Source: Marisediminicola sp040546025 (lineage in GTDB: Bacteria; Actinomycetota; Actinomycetes; Actinomycetales; Microbacteriaceae). From it: a stretch of DNA of 64,000 nucleotides. Below the pieces are notes generated by a model, which was given only the letters and a program-made list of their open reading frames with translations, did not search any database and was not told the DNA's origin. Location: positions 115,554 through 179,553 of the forward strand of contig NZ_JBEPNA010000005.1 of NCBI RefSeq assembly GCF_040546025.1. Direction: 5' to 3'. The position numbers and the translations under genes are program-made. Shown here one piece after another: positions 35,329-43,529 of the stretch (position 1 is its first letter; each line of letters opens with the position of its first letter).

Positions 35329-35495
35329 CCAAGAATCTGCTTCTGATCAAGCTTTCCTGGTTGAGAAAATGCTGCGCGACTTGCCCACCAGCAGTCGGTC
35401 TTAGCAAGTCTCTCTATTCCGCTCTGAAGTGCGCTACTGGGATTTTCGTCCCACTGCGAGGGCGGGACTCGATGGGCCCTGCGTTTACTTAACGC
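35329..35495 (+). repeat. L2, element left-end sequence
   Basis: Continues from R2 with CTGCTTCTGATCA (also in L0), GCGCGACTTG, CTCTGAAGTGC (also in L0), then GCGGGACTCGATGG, CGTTTACTTAACG (matched in L4 at 42669-42703). The last block resembles the beginning of the R repeats (CTTGATG, CGTTTATTCAACG), like integrase arm sites at both ends. Confidence 0.6.
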
Positions 35496-35894
35496 TTGTT
35501 GTTTGGTTTGAGCCGCTGGGACCCTCCGGTGGGACGGCGCCTGAGCGATCTCGCTTCGTTGCGGCACGGAATCCGCCAGTGTGAGCTTGAGGGCGCTCAA
35601 GGTCTCACTGGAGCAAACGATGTTCGTTGGCGGCTTGGGATTGCGGGTGCTTCCAGCCCGAAGGCAATTCTTCCGGTCGCGTCAGCTGCTGCCGATGCTG
35701 TCCTGACGCGCCACGGTTCGTCCGGTGCAGGTGTGGCTTGGGGAGTCGATGATTTTCGTCCCGCTGTCGCGGCAAGCGTCGATCGGGCATAACGCCCGTC
35801 CAACGATTATTGTCGCCTGCCGCCACATCGGAGCCCGCGGGCGCGGAAGGTGCCGGAGCGGTCTCGATCTACTTGGCCTGAGCTCGGGCTCCTT
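35496..35894 (+). other. non-coding stretch, segment C
   Basis: About 400 bases with only unsupported open frames. No family was recognised and there is no RNA gene. Confidence 0.4.
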
Positions 35895-36310
35895 CGGGTC
35901 GTGGCGACCGAGCAGGAACGAGTTCTGGCTGCCCGACCATCACCGAGCATTCAATCGACGAGGGCAAGTTCTGCCTCTGCGCGATCAAGGACGTCCTCCC
36001 GAACATGCCGGCTACTCGATCGACTCCAAAATAGGGGCTTCCCTCGGCGTTCCAGCGGCCCGGAGCGCGATCAGCCAACGCGATATCGCGGGCGCGTTGA
36101 TACACTCCGGCCGCGAGTCTCAAGTTCGCTTCAAAGCCTTCGTCCGGGACTTGGAGGACAACAGGATCACCGGGTCGATGGGACACCTCGGCGCCTGCGG
36201 CGACAACGCCGCGATGGAGTTTTCTTCGCACTCCAATCATGCCTTGCCGCCCTCCAATCACGGTTGCGAGGTCAGCGATGCCCGTGAGGATCAGCTGCTC
36301 CTGACCAGTG
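35895..36310 (+). pseudogene. IS3-family transposase (OrfB), degenerate
   Basis: In alternating frames it still reads FNRRGQVLPLRDQ-like remains of the EGKLYLCAIKD block, GYSIDSK, then AGALIHSGRESQVRFKAF (HSDRGSQ-type second catalytic block) and ITGSMGHLGACGDNAAMEF (the GSMGR-DNAAMES-type third block). Several frameshifts and missing parts make it dead; no terminal repeats could be located. Confidence 0.75.
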
Positions 36311-36557
36311 ACGGCATCGCTGAGGTCGCCCGCCAAAGCGTTCGGCCGATGCGAGAGTCAGGCAACTGCGGTGGATGTTGCCCGCCCCGCCCGGTCGACC
36401 AGTCGTTCACCCGATGCACACCGCCGGTTCATCGAGATTCGGCCGTGCATCCTCCAACATTGTTCGAACGGCATCGTCGCGGTGTGGCGGACGTGGGGTG
36501 ATGCGTTCGAAGCGTCGCTGCGATCACACCACCTTCTCCCTCTCGAAAGTCGCTGCG

Positions 36558-37754
36558 ATGAACCGTTCCATTCGAGTCCTCTCCCTCTACGAGGGGTTCT
36601 TTGCTGGCGGAGCCCGCATCCTGCATACCGATGTCATCGCCGGACTCCACGTCGGGGGAGACCAACAGCACAGCGTCCTGTCGATCGCATCCGCAGTCCG
36701 CAGGGAGTCGTCTATCCAGCACCTGCGCCGAGACCCGCGCTTTGTCCGGTTAGCCGGCGCAGGTATCGAGGTGACGACGCTGGGACGACTTGGCGGGGCG
36801 GAGGCTCCTGCGCCATCCTCGTTCACCGATCGTCAGCTGCGCATCGCCGCGAACGTGATCAATCAAGCGGACGTGATCCTGTCTCTGAAGGAGCAGCCGC
36901 TCGGGCTGCTCCTTGCCTTACACGAGCGCGGGATGATGCCAGACATCCCGGTGGCAGCATGCCTGCATCGATCCGACCCGGAGCACTCGGGAGAGGCCCT
37001 CTCGTGGCTCCGCGAAGCAGCCTCGACCGGTCTTGTAACGGCGCAAATCTCGTGCGCCCAATCGACCAGTGACGCGTACCAGCCGTTTCTCCCGCCCATT
37101 GCGGGGCGATTCGTTATCGGCAACGGAATAGACACCGATCGCTTCCAGCCCGGTACAGAGGTTGAGCAGGCGGCGACGCGGCAAGCGCTCGGCATTCCGG
37201 CGGCAGTGCCCGTCGTCGTTTTTGCTGCCAGGTTCGACGTCATGAAAGACCCCGGGCTGTTCCTGCGTTCCGTGGCCCTGCATTCCCGGGATCGCCCGGA
37301 GACGCATTATCTTGTGTGCGGCGCTGGAATGACGCTGGAGAATGAGGCATTCCGTGCTTTGGCGAAGGAGTCGGCCATCAGCAGCTCAACAAATCTGCAT
37401 GCTCTCGGCATCCGCGATGACATGCCCGCGGTCTACCAGATTGCCGACATCGTCGCGCTTACAAGTGCTTTCGGCGAAGCGTCACCGCTGTGCCTGCTCG
37501 AAGGCGCCGCGTCAGGCGCGACACCGGTCACCACGGATGTCGGCGACGCTGCGCTGACGGTGGAGGACATTGGTCGTGTCACGACGCACGATCTCGCCGA
37601 TATCGTCGCGACCTGGGACGAGGTACTCGATCGGCGACCGGAGCTACGCAGCCACGCTCTCGCTGCCCGCGCGCGGTTCGGACGTGAACGCATGATTGCA
37701 GAGTACGACGCCGTGGTGCGCGGCCTCCTCGGCAGTGTTAGGGCTGTCGCCTGA
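36558..37754 (+). CDS. glycosyltransferase family 4/1
   Basis: 398 residues. The N-terminus (RSIRVLSLYEGFFAGGARIL) is a GT4 acceptor domain; the C-terminal Rossmann domain has PVVVFAARFDVMKDPGLFLR and SFGEASPLCLLEGAASGATP (EX7E-like). The ATG at 36558 is chosen because upstream codons are unconserved. It probably modifies a surface glycan. It is the only large intact gene of segment C. Confidence 0.85.
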   Translation: MNRSIRVLSLYEGFFAGGARILHTDVIAGLHVGGDQQHSVLSIASAVRRESSIQHLRRDPRFVRLAGAGIEVTTLGRLGGAEAPAPSSFTDRQLRIAANVINQADVILSLKEQPLGLLLALHERGMMPDIPVAACLHRSDPEHSGEALSWLREAASTGLVTAQISCAQSTSDAYQPFLPPIAGRFVIGNGIDTDRFQPGTEVEQAATRQALGIPAAVPVVVFAARFDVMKDPGLFLRSVALHSRDRPETHYLVCGAGMTLENEAFRALAKESAISSSTNLHALGIRDDMPAVYQIADIVALTSAFGEASPLCLLEGAASGATPVTTDVGDAALTVEDIGRVTTHDLADIVATWDEVLDRRPELRSHALAARARFGRERMIAEYDAVVRGLLGSVRAVA

Positions 37755-37892
37755 CAGAAAACCACCAAGCGCTCTTACCGATGATCTCGCGGCATCGGGA
37801 CATCAGTATCGCTGGTTGCCCCGACGCAGCGAGTGCCGGTGCAGCGACATTATTTGGTTCGCAATTGCGACTCGAACCTCTGCACTTCGCGT

Positions 37893-38090
37893 GTGACTAC
37901 TCAACCCCAGGTTGAACAAGTCGTCCGGCACGTGACCGAAAGCCTGCTGAAGAAGTTCCCGACCCAGGATCGCGCCGATATTGAAGGACAGGTTCGCGCG
38001 GAAGTTGCCCACCTTAAGGACCGCCCCATCAAGGACTATGTCGGGGTCCTCGCGGAACGAGCGGTGAAACAGCGCATAAATTCGCCGTGA
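37893..38090 (+). CDS. small three-helix-bundle protein
   Basis: 65 residues from the GTG at 37893: VEQVVRHVTESLLKKFPTQD and DIEGQVRAEVAHLKDRPIKD form helices as in the actinobacterial three-helix-bundle dimerisation domain family. Such small proteins often sit beside regulators. Nothing else to identify its job. Confidence 0.65.
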   Translation: MTTQPQVEQVVRHVTESLLKKFPTQDRADIEGQVRAEVAHLKDRPIKDYVGVLAERAVKQRINSP

Positions 38091-38097
38091 CCGTTCG

Positions 38098-38526
38098 ATG
38101 CCCAGTTGTTCGCGCAGTCCGGGTCTGTTAGCGGTCATACCGCGCGAGCCGACAGCGGCCCCGCTGACAATAGTCTTCACGGGGTTTCCGGGGTTATTCC
38201 TTCACTCAGGTGTGCTTCACGATTTCCACTTGCCCGTGTGCGGCGGGGACGCCTGCGATGACGATGTCACGAACGTGGCAGACGAGCTCGAATGGACCGT
38301 GCGCACCATCGCGTCAGGCGGCTATCCTGAGTGATTGGATCCCTGGCCGGAGCGCTGGATCGAATACCGGCTCGATGGGCCTGGTGTCGGTATGCGATCC
38401 GGGCGCAGCCGCACCAATGACCTGCCAGACGAGCGTGTGAAGTTCGCGCGAACCGCGCTTGCGATTGCCGGACAGTGGTCGCCCTGGCCGTTACTTCCCC
38501 AGGGCGAGGCCGGCGCGGTCGACTAA
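38098..38526 (+). pseudogene. DUF6226-like protein with an internal stop
   Basis: LTIVFTGFPGLFLHSGVLHD, then HLPVCGGDACDDD and ADELEWTVRTIASGGYPE, then TGA at 38332-38334, and in the same frame LDPWPERWIEYRLDGPGVGM to a stop at 38526. The two halves read as one protein, so the TGA likely replaced a Trp codon. The N-terminal third appears missing. The family name is from memory and only moderately sure. Confidence 0.55.
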
Positions 38527-38734
38527 TCGCCGGAACGCGCCCTCCGGTGAGCGCTTGTCTCGCTTGCGGCGGGCGCCCTCTAGGCTCTAATTGCTGTGGG
38601 CACGGGCCCTGCTACTGCGGCACCAACAACAATCATGTAGGCATGGGCAGATGCGAAGAATCAGACTGGGTTGATCATGGCCTTGAACGCTCTCCAGCCG
38701 TGTCCAACGTAGAAGCAGTCTGGAGGGGAGCCCC

Positions 38735-39097
38735 TTGCGGCACGAGCACCTTGACCCCGCATTGTTCATTGCCGAACTGAGAGCGCAACTGCGAGATCGG
38801 GATATCTCCTACGATCACGGGGCTTCGGTGTTGTTGATCGGCACCGGTCTTTCGCCCGAGAATTACCCGCTTGTGATCTATAGGGAAGGTGCCGGCGGCC
38901 CCCTCGTGGGCATGTGTATCGACATCAACGGTTTCGCATCGCTATTCAAGCCGGACCCCAACGAGCGTGAGCGGGCGCGATTTGTATGGGACGAAATGGC
39001 AGATCCTTCCGGGCCGGGACCGTTGAGGGATGCCAGCTTGGACACGGTCGTGCTTGGTGCTGATGCCGGTGTGGGTTGGCGGCTACTCACCGCCTGA
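38735..39097 (+). CDS. hypothetical protein
   Basis: 120 residues from a TTG with GGAGGGGAG upstream. Globular composition: DPALFIAELRAQLRDRDISY, LIGTGLSPENYPLVIYREGA, then FKPDPNERERARFVWDEM. No membrane span or signal peptide. Not recognised. The good ribosome-binding site supports a real gene. Confidence 0.55.
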   Translation: MRHEHLDPALFIAELRAQLRDRDISYDHGASVLLIGTGLSPENYPLVIYREGAGGPLVGMCIDINGFASLFKPDPNERERARFVWDEMADPSGPGPLRDASLDTVVLGADAGVGWRLLTA

Positions 39098-39331
39098 TTC
39101 CCCCTGCGCTCACTTCACGTCGAGACCGTCCCCGCGCCGAGCGTTCCCGTCGGAGGAGTACCGTGGCGAGCAGGTCAGCCCGATCGAGTACGGCGATTGC
39201 GGGAACGGAAAGCCTCCGTTTCAAGATGCACATTCCCGGGAGCAATCTCCCCCTCACGGCGGGCGGGAGCGGCTGGGGCAGATGTCGGATGCCGTCGGCC
39301 CGTCATTCAGGGCTGACGTGGCCGCGTCGCC

Positions 39332-39709
39332 CTAGCGTGCTTCGTTGCCCGAGGCGATCCGCGCAGCTATCTCGACAACGCCGTCGAGGCGCCCGGAGGC
39401 GACATCCATGATGAACTCGTATGCCTCATCGTTGGACCAGCTGAGCCGTCGTCCGTTCATGCCGAGGAACGCGATCAGAGCAGCGAGACTCAGTCGCTTG
39501 TTCCCGTCGATCAGGCCGTGGTTGCGGGCCAGGGAGTGGGTCAGCGCGGCGGCCTTCTCGTTGAGAGATTCGTAGGCGTCTTTTCCGAACGCGCTCGCTC
39601 GTGGTCGGGCGAGTGCTGATTCGAGCAACCCCTGGTCGCGGATCGGCATGTCTGCCCCGAGCGTTCGTTGCCCGATGTAGAGGAGGTCGGCGTAGGTGAG
39701 GTAGATCAC
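39332..39709 (-). CDS. doc: toxin, Doc family (Fic fold)
   Basis: 125 residues with the Doc motif HGLIDGNKRL (HxFx(D/E)GNKR-type, here with Leu at the third position). It starts MIYLTYADLLYIGQRTLGAD, typical of chromosomal Doc toxins, which phosphorylate EF-Tu. The start overlaps the antitoxin stop by 4 bases. The module looks intact. Confidence 0.92.
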   Translation of the reverse strand: MIYLTYADLLYIGQRTLGADMPIRDQGLLESALARPRASAFGKDAYESLNEKAAALTHSLARNHGLIDGNKRLSLAALIAFLGMNGRRLSWSNDEAYEFIMDVASGRLDGVVEIAARIASGNEAR

Positions 39710-39909
39710 TTTCCGAGGCGGTCTAGCGCCTCGGCGTAGCGGGGGAGCTCCTCGTCGAGGACGCTGCTCAAGAGGTCCTGGCGACTGTGGTTCTCGACGT
39801 ATTCACGCACCGCTTGCTTGACGACCTCTTGCATGGAACGGGACTCGTATTCGGCACGTCGACGCAGGGCACCAATCTCGTCATCCGTAAGACGAAGGGT
39901 CATGGGCAT
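39706..39909 (-). CDS. antitoxin, ribbon-helix-helix type
   Basis: 67 residues (or 65 from the inner ATG at 39903). MTLRLTDDEIGALRRRAEYE is the RHH DNA-binding part; the tail (SSVLDEELPRYAEALDRLGK) would bind the toxin. It is coupled to Doc by a 4-base overlap. An RHH partner rather than Phd is a common actinobacterial arrangement. Confidence 0.88.
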   Translation of the reverse strand: MPMTLRLTDDEIGALRRRAEYESRSMQEVVKQAVREYVENHSRQDLLSSVLDEELPRYAEALDRLGK

Positions 39910-39990
39910 GCAGAAATGGTATCACCGGTGACACCGCCACTCCAGTGGTCGCATCCGCGGTTGCCCCGCAAAGCGCGTCGAACCCCGCGA

Positions 39991-40191
39991 CTTGATGCGC
40001 ACACGTTTATTCAACGTGTATGCGTCGAGACTGATCTAGGCGAGTCGAGGTGTTCGAGTAAAATGGGAGCACATTCGGCATGGAATCCCCGGTCAGGGCG
40101 AGGTCAGTCGAGGTTGGTCTAACTGTTGCTGCGGGTTCTGGAAGGCCCCGTCGCAACCCGTCGGTCACGGGTTCAAGTCCCGCCCGCCCTT
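39991..40191 (+). repeat. R3, island repeat ending in tRNA-Met 3' sequence
   Basis: 201 bases, closely matching R2 along its length; the end reads CCGTCGGTCACGGGTTCAAG then TCCCGCCCGCCCTT, with the last base changed. It closes segment C. Confidence 0.85.
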
Positions 40192-40275
40192 CTGAAGGGA
40201 CTGTCTGATCAGCGTTTCTTGTTCCATCAAAAGGACAAGACTCGATGCGTTTAATGTCTAGACAGCATTTATTGC
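40192..40275 (+). repeat. L3, partial element left-end sequence
   Basis: CTGTCTGATCAGCG and later AAGACTCGATGCGTTTAATG recall the blocks of L0, L2 and L4, but much shortened. A short left end beside R3 suggests decay of segment D. Confidence 0.4.
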
Positions 40276-40361
40276 CAAGCAACGGCCGGCTCCACGCCCC
40301 TCCATGCGGGGTGCTCGACCCAGTTCGATTCACTTGGGTCGGCCTCGGACACCTACGAGTT

Positions 40362-40598
40362 ATGGATACTCAACGCCTCTCCGGGCTCGGTCTCGAGTCC
40401 GTGCCGACAACGAGCGAGCTCGCCGACTACCTCGGCGCGCACGCGCAGGCGATCTACGACCCGCACACCGACGGTCGAGGCCCGTCTGGCATTCGAGTCG
40501 GGCGGGAGATTCGCTACCGCGTCTCCGACGTTCGTCACTGGCTGGACGATCTCCACGAGCCGCAACCCAGCGCGGCGATTCATGGACGACAGATCTGA
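40362..40598 (+). CDS. excisionase-like HTH protein (Xis/AlpA type)
   Basis: About 78 residues from ATG 40362: VPTTSELADYLGAHAQAIYD and GIRVGREIRYRVSDVRHWLD form a MerR-like winged helix as in excisionases that sit just before an integrase gene. Exactly that follows: the broken integrase start overlaps its stop. It would direct excision of the element. Confidence 0.78.
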   Translation: MDTQRLSGLGLESVPTTSELADYLGAHAQAIYDPHTDGRGPSGIRVGREIRYRVSDVRHWLDDLHEPQPSAAIHGRQI

Positions 40599-40740
40599 TG
40601 GCCGGTCGTCCACGACTACCAGTCAGTACTTTCGGCACGATTGAGACGGTGAAGGTCGCCCCGGGCGGTACCGCGCGTTCACCCCTTCCGCGACTGGGAT
40701 GGCGAGACGCGACAGGTCAGCGCCACCGGCGCAAGCCAGA
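40598..40740 (+). pseudogene. tyrosine integrase, N-terminal fragment with frameshift
   Basis: MAGRPRLPVSTFGTIETVKV, then after a frame change FTPFRDWDGETRQVSATGAS: the N-terminal arm-binding domain of actinobacterial phage-type integrases. It ends near 40740 where it joins a MocR gene fragment. The core-binding and catalytic domains (R-H-R-Y) are absent. It is the only trace of an integrase in the island. Confidence 0.8.
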
Positions 40741-41266
40741 ACGAGGCCGCGCTCGTCGAGGACGACTGGGCGCATGATTTCGGTATCGATACCGACCCGC
40801 GATCGGTCGCGGCGCGCGACGATGCTGGGCATGTCGTTCACGTTCGATCGCTCACCAAGAGCGTTTCGCCGTCAATTCGCATGCCGCCATCATCGTGCGT
40901 GGCCCCGCCAGAGAACGCATCCTTGCCGACCGCGGTGCCGAGTCGACGTACGTCAGCGGACGCCTCCAAGCCGCAGCACTCGACGTCGTCACCGAACCCG
41001 GATGGCAGACCCACCTCCGCAACCTCGGCCCCCAGAATGTTCCGGCGGGCGGCCTCAATCCCTGGGCTCGTCTACCCCGCGCAACCAACATCGACCGTCT
41101 GACTTCAGACTGCGAAGCCGCCGGAGTCATGATCGCCGCAGGCTCCAACTGGTTCCCGGCCCAACCCACCGGCTCCTTCGTCAGACTCAACTACTCCGGC
41201 CCCAACCCCGGCGCATTCGCCGACGGGGCACCCATCATCGGACAATCGCTGGCCGCAAATCACTGA
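40741..41266 (+). pseudogene. MocR-type (GntR/aminotransferase) regulator, C-terminal fragment
   Basis: VEDDWAHDFGIDTD, then VVHVRSLTKSVSPSIR with the pyridoxal-binding Lys, continues in another frame as VRGPARERILADRGAESTYV, QAAALDVVTEPGWQTHLRNL and GGLNPWARLP to a stop at 41266. Frameshift and an internal deletion before GGLNPW are visible. The DNA-binding N-terminus is missing. It was probably joined to the integrase stub by deletion. Confidence 0.72.
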
Positions 41267-41500
41267 CCACGGCCGAGGAGCGCGGCCAAGCCTGCCTTGG
41301 CCGCACTATGCGGAGTTGCCACCCAGCGGGACGGCACCATCAGCAGCTCTGTAGCGCGACACCGGCGGTGCGCTGTCGGTGCCAGCCTGGATGACACCGA
41401 AGACGTCGAAGAAGCTCGCCTTTTCGACGGCTGCTGCGGCCATCGCGATAGCGGCAAGGCCCACAACGGTTCCCGATCCCGCACGTGGCTACTCAGGAGG

Positions 41501-42298
41501 TCACCTCAGCTCCATGTATCCGGCTCGCTGGCAGGCGTCGACCATCCTCCTGATGTCGTCGTAGCTCTGGGGTCCGACCGGGACGAGGCGAGTGATCATG
41601 CCGCGTGCGAGTGCTTGTACGATCTCGGGGTCCCGGTGCATGGAGACGAGGGCGTCTTGGATCCGCGAGCGCAGGACCGAGTCGATCCGTCGGCTGACGG
41701 CGACCGGTTGGATGGTCGACGGACCGAGGGCTTCGAGAACGCGAAGCCGTGCCGCCAACTCGGGGTGGTGGCCCAGCTCGACCCAAAGCACCTGCGAGTC
41801 GATCGCCGATGCGTCGACTTCACCCTCGGCGACGAGCCGGATCGCGGCCTCGTGGAAGCCAGCCTCGACGATTTCGCCGAAGAAGCCAGCCGTCAGACCT
41901 CTCTCGACCATCGTGTACCGCGTGATCCCGTAGCCGGACTGCGACAGCCGCTCGTTGTACGCCCAGGAATGGCCCCGAAGGTCGGCGAACGACCGAAACG
42001 GGCTGTCTCTTCGGACGATCACGTCCGAGTAGTAGATCGGCTGGCCATGGTATCGGCGACCGGCGAGCACGGGCGCTGCCACGGGAACTGCCGGGTCGAT
42101 GCCCTGACGCTCGAACATGACATAGGGCAAGCTGCACACGAAGCAGACGTCGTTGACGTCCGCGCGGCAGGATTCGTAATCCGTCTCGACGACGAGTTCG
42201 GTGGTACACCGCAGAACGGTGCCGACCCGATTCGCGATAGCCCGGTAGACGTCCAGCATGTCCGGGGCCAGGAGCGTGCCGAAGCGCAGGTCAACCAT
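41501..42298 (-). CDS. PhnD-like phosphate/phosphonate-type substrate-binding protein
   Basis: 265 residues without an evident signal peptide. RFGTLLAPDMLDVYRAIANR, VCSLPYVMFERQ, YSDVIVRRDSPFRSFADLRG and GEVDASAIDSQVL form the type 2 periplasmic-binding fold of the PhnD/SsuA group. The lack of a signal and of transport neighbours suggests an intracellular ligand-binding role, or a product separated from its operon. It fills most of segment D. Confidence 0.78.
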   Translation of the reverse strand: MVDLRFGTLLAPDMLDVYRAIANRVGTVLRCTTELVVETDYESCRADVNDVCFVCSLPYVMFERQGIDPAVPVAAPVLAGRRYHGQPIYYSDVIVRRDSPFRSFADLRGHSWAYNERLSQSGYGITRYTMVERGLTAGFFGEIVEAGFHEAAIRLVAEGEVDASAIDSQVLWVELGHHPELAARLRVLEALGPSTIQPVAVSRRIDSVLRSRIQDALVSMHRDPEIVQALARGMITRLVPVGPQSYDDIRRMVDACQRAGYMELR

Positions 42299-42325
42299 CA
42301 GTTCTCGCCGGTCATCTGGAATAAC

Positions 42326-42525
42326 TTGATGCGCACACGCTTATTCAACGCTTATGAGTCGAGATCGGTCTAGGCGGGTCGAGGTATTCGCGTGAGATGA
42401 GAGCACATTCGGCAAGGATTCTCCGGTCAGGGCGAGGCAAGTCGAGGTTGGTCTAATTGCTGCCGCGGGTTCCGGAAGGCCCCGTCGCAATCCGTCGATC
42501 ACGGGTTCAAGTCCTGTCCGCCATA
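42326..42525 (+). repeat. R4, island repeat ending in tRNA-Met 3' sequence
   Basis: About 200 bases in register with R1-R3. The tRNA part reads TCCGTCGATCACGGGTTCAA then GTCCTGTCCGCCATA, more diverged at the acceptor. It is the last of the series and marks the right edge of the recognisable island. Confidence 0.85.
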
Positions 42526-42703
42526 TAAGAAAGTTGGGCCTGATCTGGGGTTCCTGTTTCCAATAATGCGACGAGACTTGAACCGATTAGCGACTGGATT
42601 CGTGTTCGAGGCTCTGCGGGCCAGTCGGAAACTTGCTTTGACCGGGGAGTCTTGCTCCCGCGGTGAGCGCGGGACTTGATGGACCCCACGCTTATTCGAC
42701 GTC
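42526..42703 (+). repeat. L4, element left-end sequence beyond the last repeat
   Basis: CTGATCTGGGG, ATGCGACGAGACTTG, ATTAGCGACTGG (as in L0), then GCGGGACTTGATGG and CGCTTATTCGACG (as in L2). A left end with no following R repeat implies that a further element once lay here and lost its right end, possibly to the IS256-type insertion. Confidence 0.6.
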
Positions 42704-43360
42704 CCCGCACGAATCGCCGCAACGGGTATCGGCACCGCGAGTTCGACACTCGCGCCGGGACGCTCGACGTGGCGATCCCAAAGCTGCGGGAGGGAACCTA
42801 GTTCCCCGAGTGGCTGCTGGAGCGCCGGATGAACGATTTCGTCCAGTCCCTCGGGATCACGGGCCTGTCGAAGTCGCAGGTCTCCGAGATGGCCAAAGAC
42901 CTCGACGAGCAGGTCGAGCAGTTCCGCAGCCGCCCACTGGACCAGGGCCCCTACACGTTCGTCGCCGCGGACGCTCTCACCATGAAGGTCAGGGAGGGAG
43001 GACGGGTGATCAAGGTCGCCGTGCTCCTGGCGACCGGGGTCAACGCCGAGGGCTACCGCGAGATCCTGGGGCTGCAGGTCACCTCCACCGAGGACGGCGT
43101 GGGCTGGCTGGCGTTCTTCCGCGATCTCGTCGCGCGAGGCCTCACCGGAGTGAAGCTTCTCACCTCCGACGCCCACGCGAGCCTGGTCGCCGCGGCCGGC
43201 GCGACTCTCCCCGGCGCCGGCTGGCAACGCTGCCGAACCCACTACGCAACGAACCCGATGGCCACCACCCCGAAGAGCTCCTGGCCGTGGGTCAAGACAC
43301 TGCTGCAGACCGTGTTCGACCAGCCCGACACAGACGCCGTCCACGCCCTCACCGCATAAC
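42690..43360 (+). pseudogene. IS256/mutator-family transposase, broken
   Basis: NGYRHREFDTRAGTLDVAIP precedes an in-frame TAG at about 42800, then FPEWLLERR joins NDFVQSLGITGLSKSQVSEM after a deletion of part of the N-terminal region. FVAADALTMKVREGGRVIKV and LLTSDAHASLVAA carry two catalytic Asp positions. The C-terminal third with the last catalytic Glu is missing (ends VHALTA). Inactive. Confidence 0.85.
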
Positions 43361-43529
43361 AAAAAACCGAAGGATCACGCCGGACTCAGACACACCACAC
43401 AAAAGGACTTGACCGCCGATGCAACTCGGCGCCCGGAACAACTGCATCGCGAAGGGTGGGGCCTTCGCAAGAGCGAGTTTAGAATCCTTGATCGCACTGC
43501 GCAGGAAGAAGGCCGGTAGCGGTCGCCAC

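Noticed and set aside
39098..39331. Open frames between the hypothetical gene and doc
   Set aside because: No ribosome-binding site, motif or biased composition; treated as intergenic.
32695..42525. Four sequences ending in tRNA-like 3' halves considered as tRNA genes or a CRISPR-like array
   Set aside because: Each has only the T-arm and acceptor strand; the D-arm and 5' acceptor are absent and some 3' ends are mutated. Spacers of 2-20 kb with genes exclude CRISPR.
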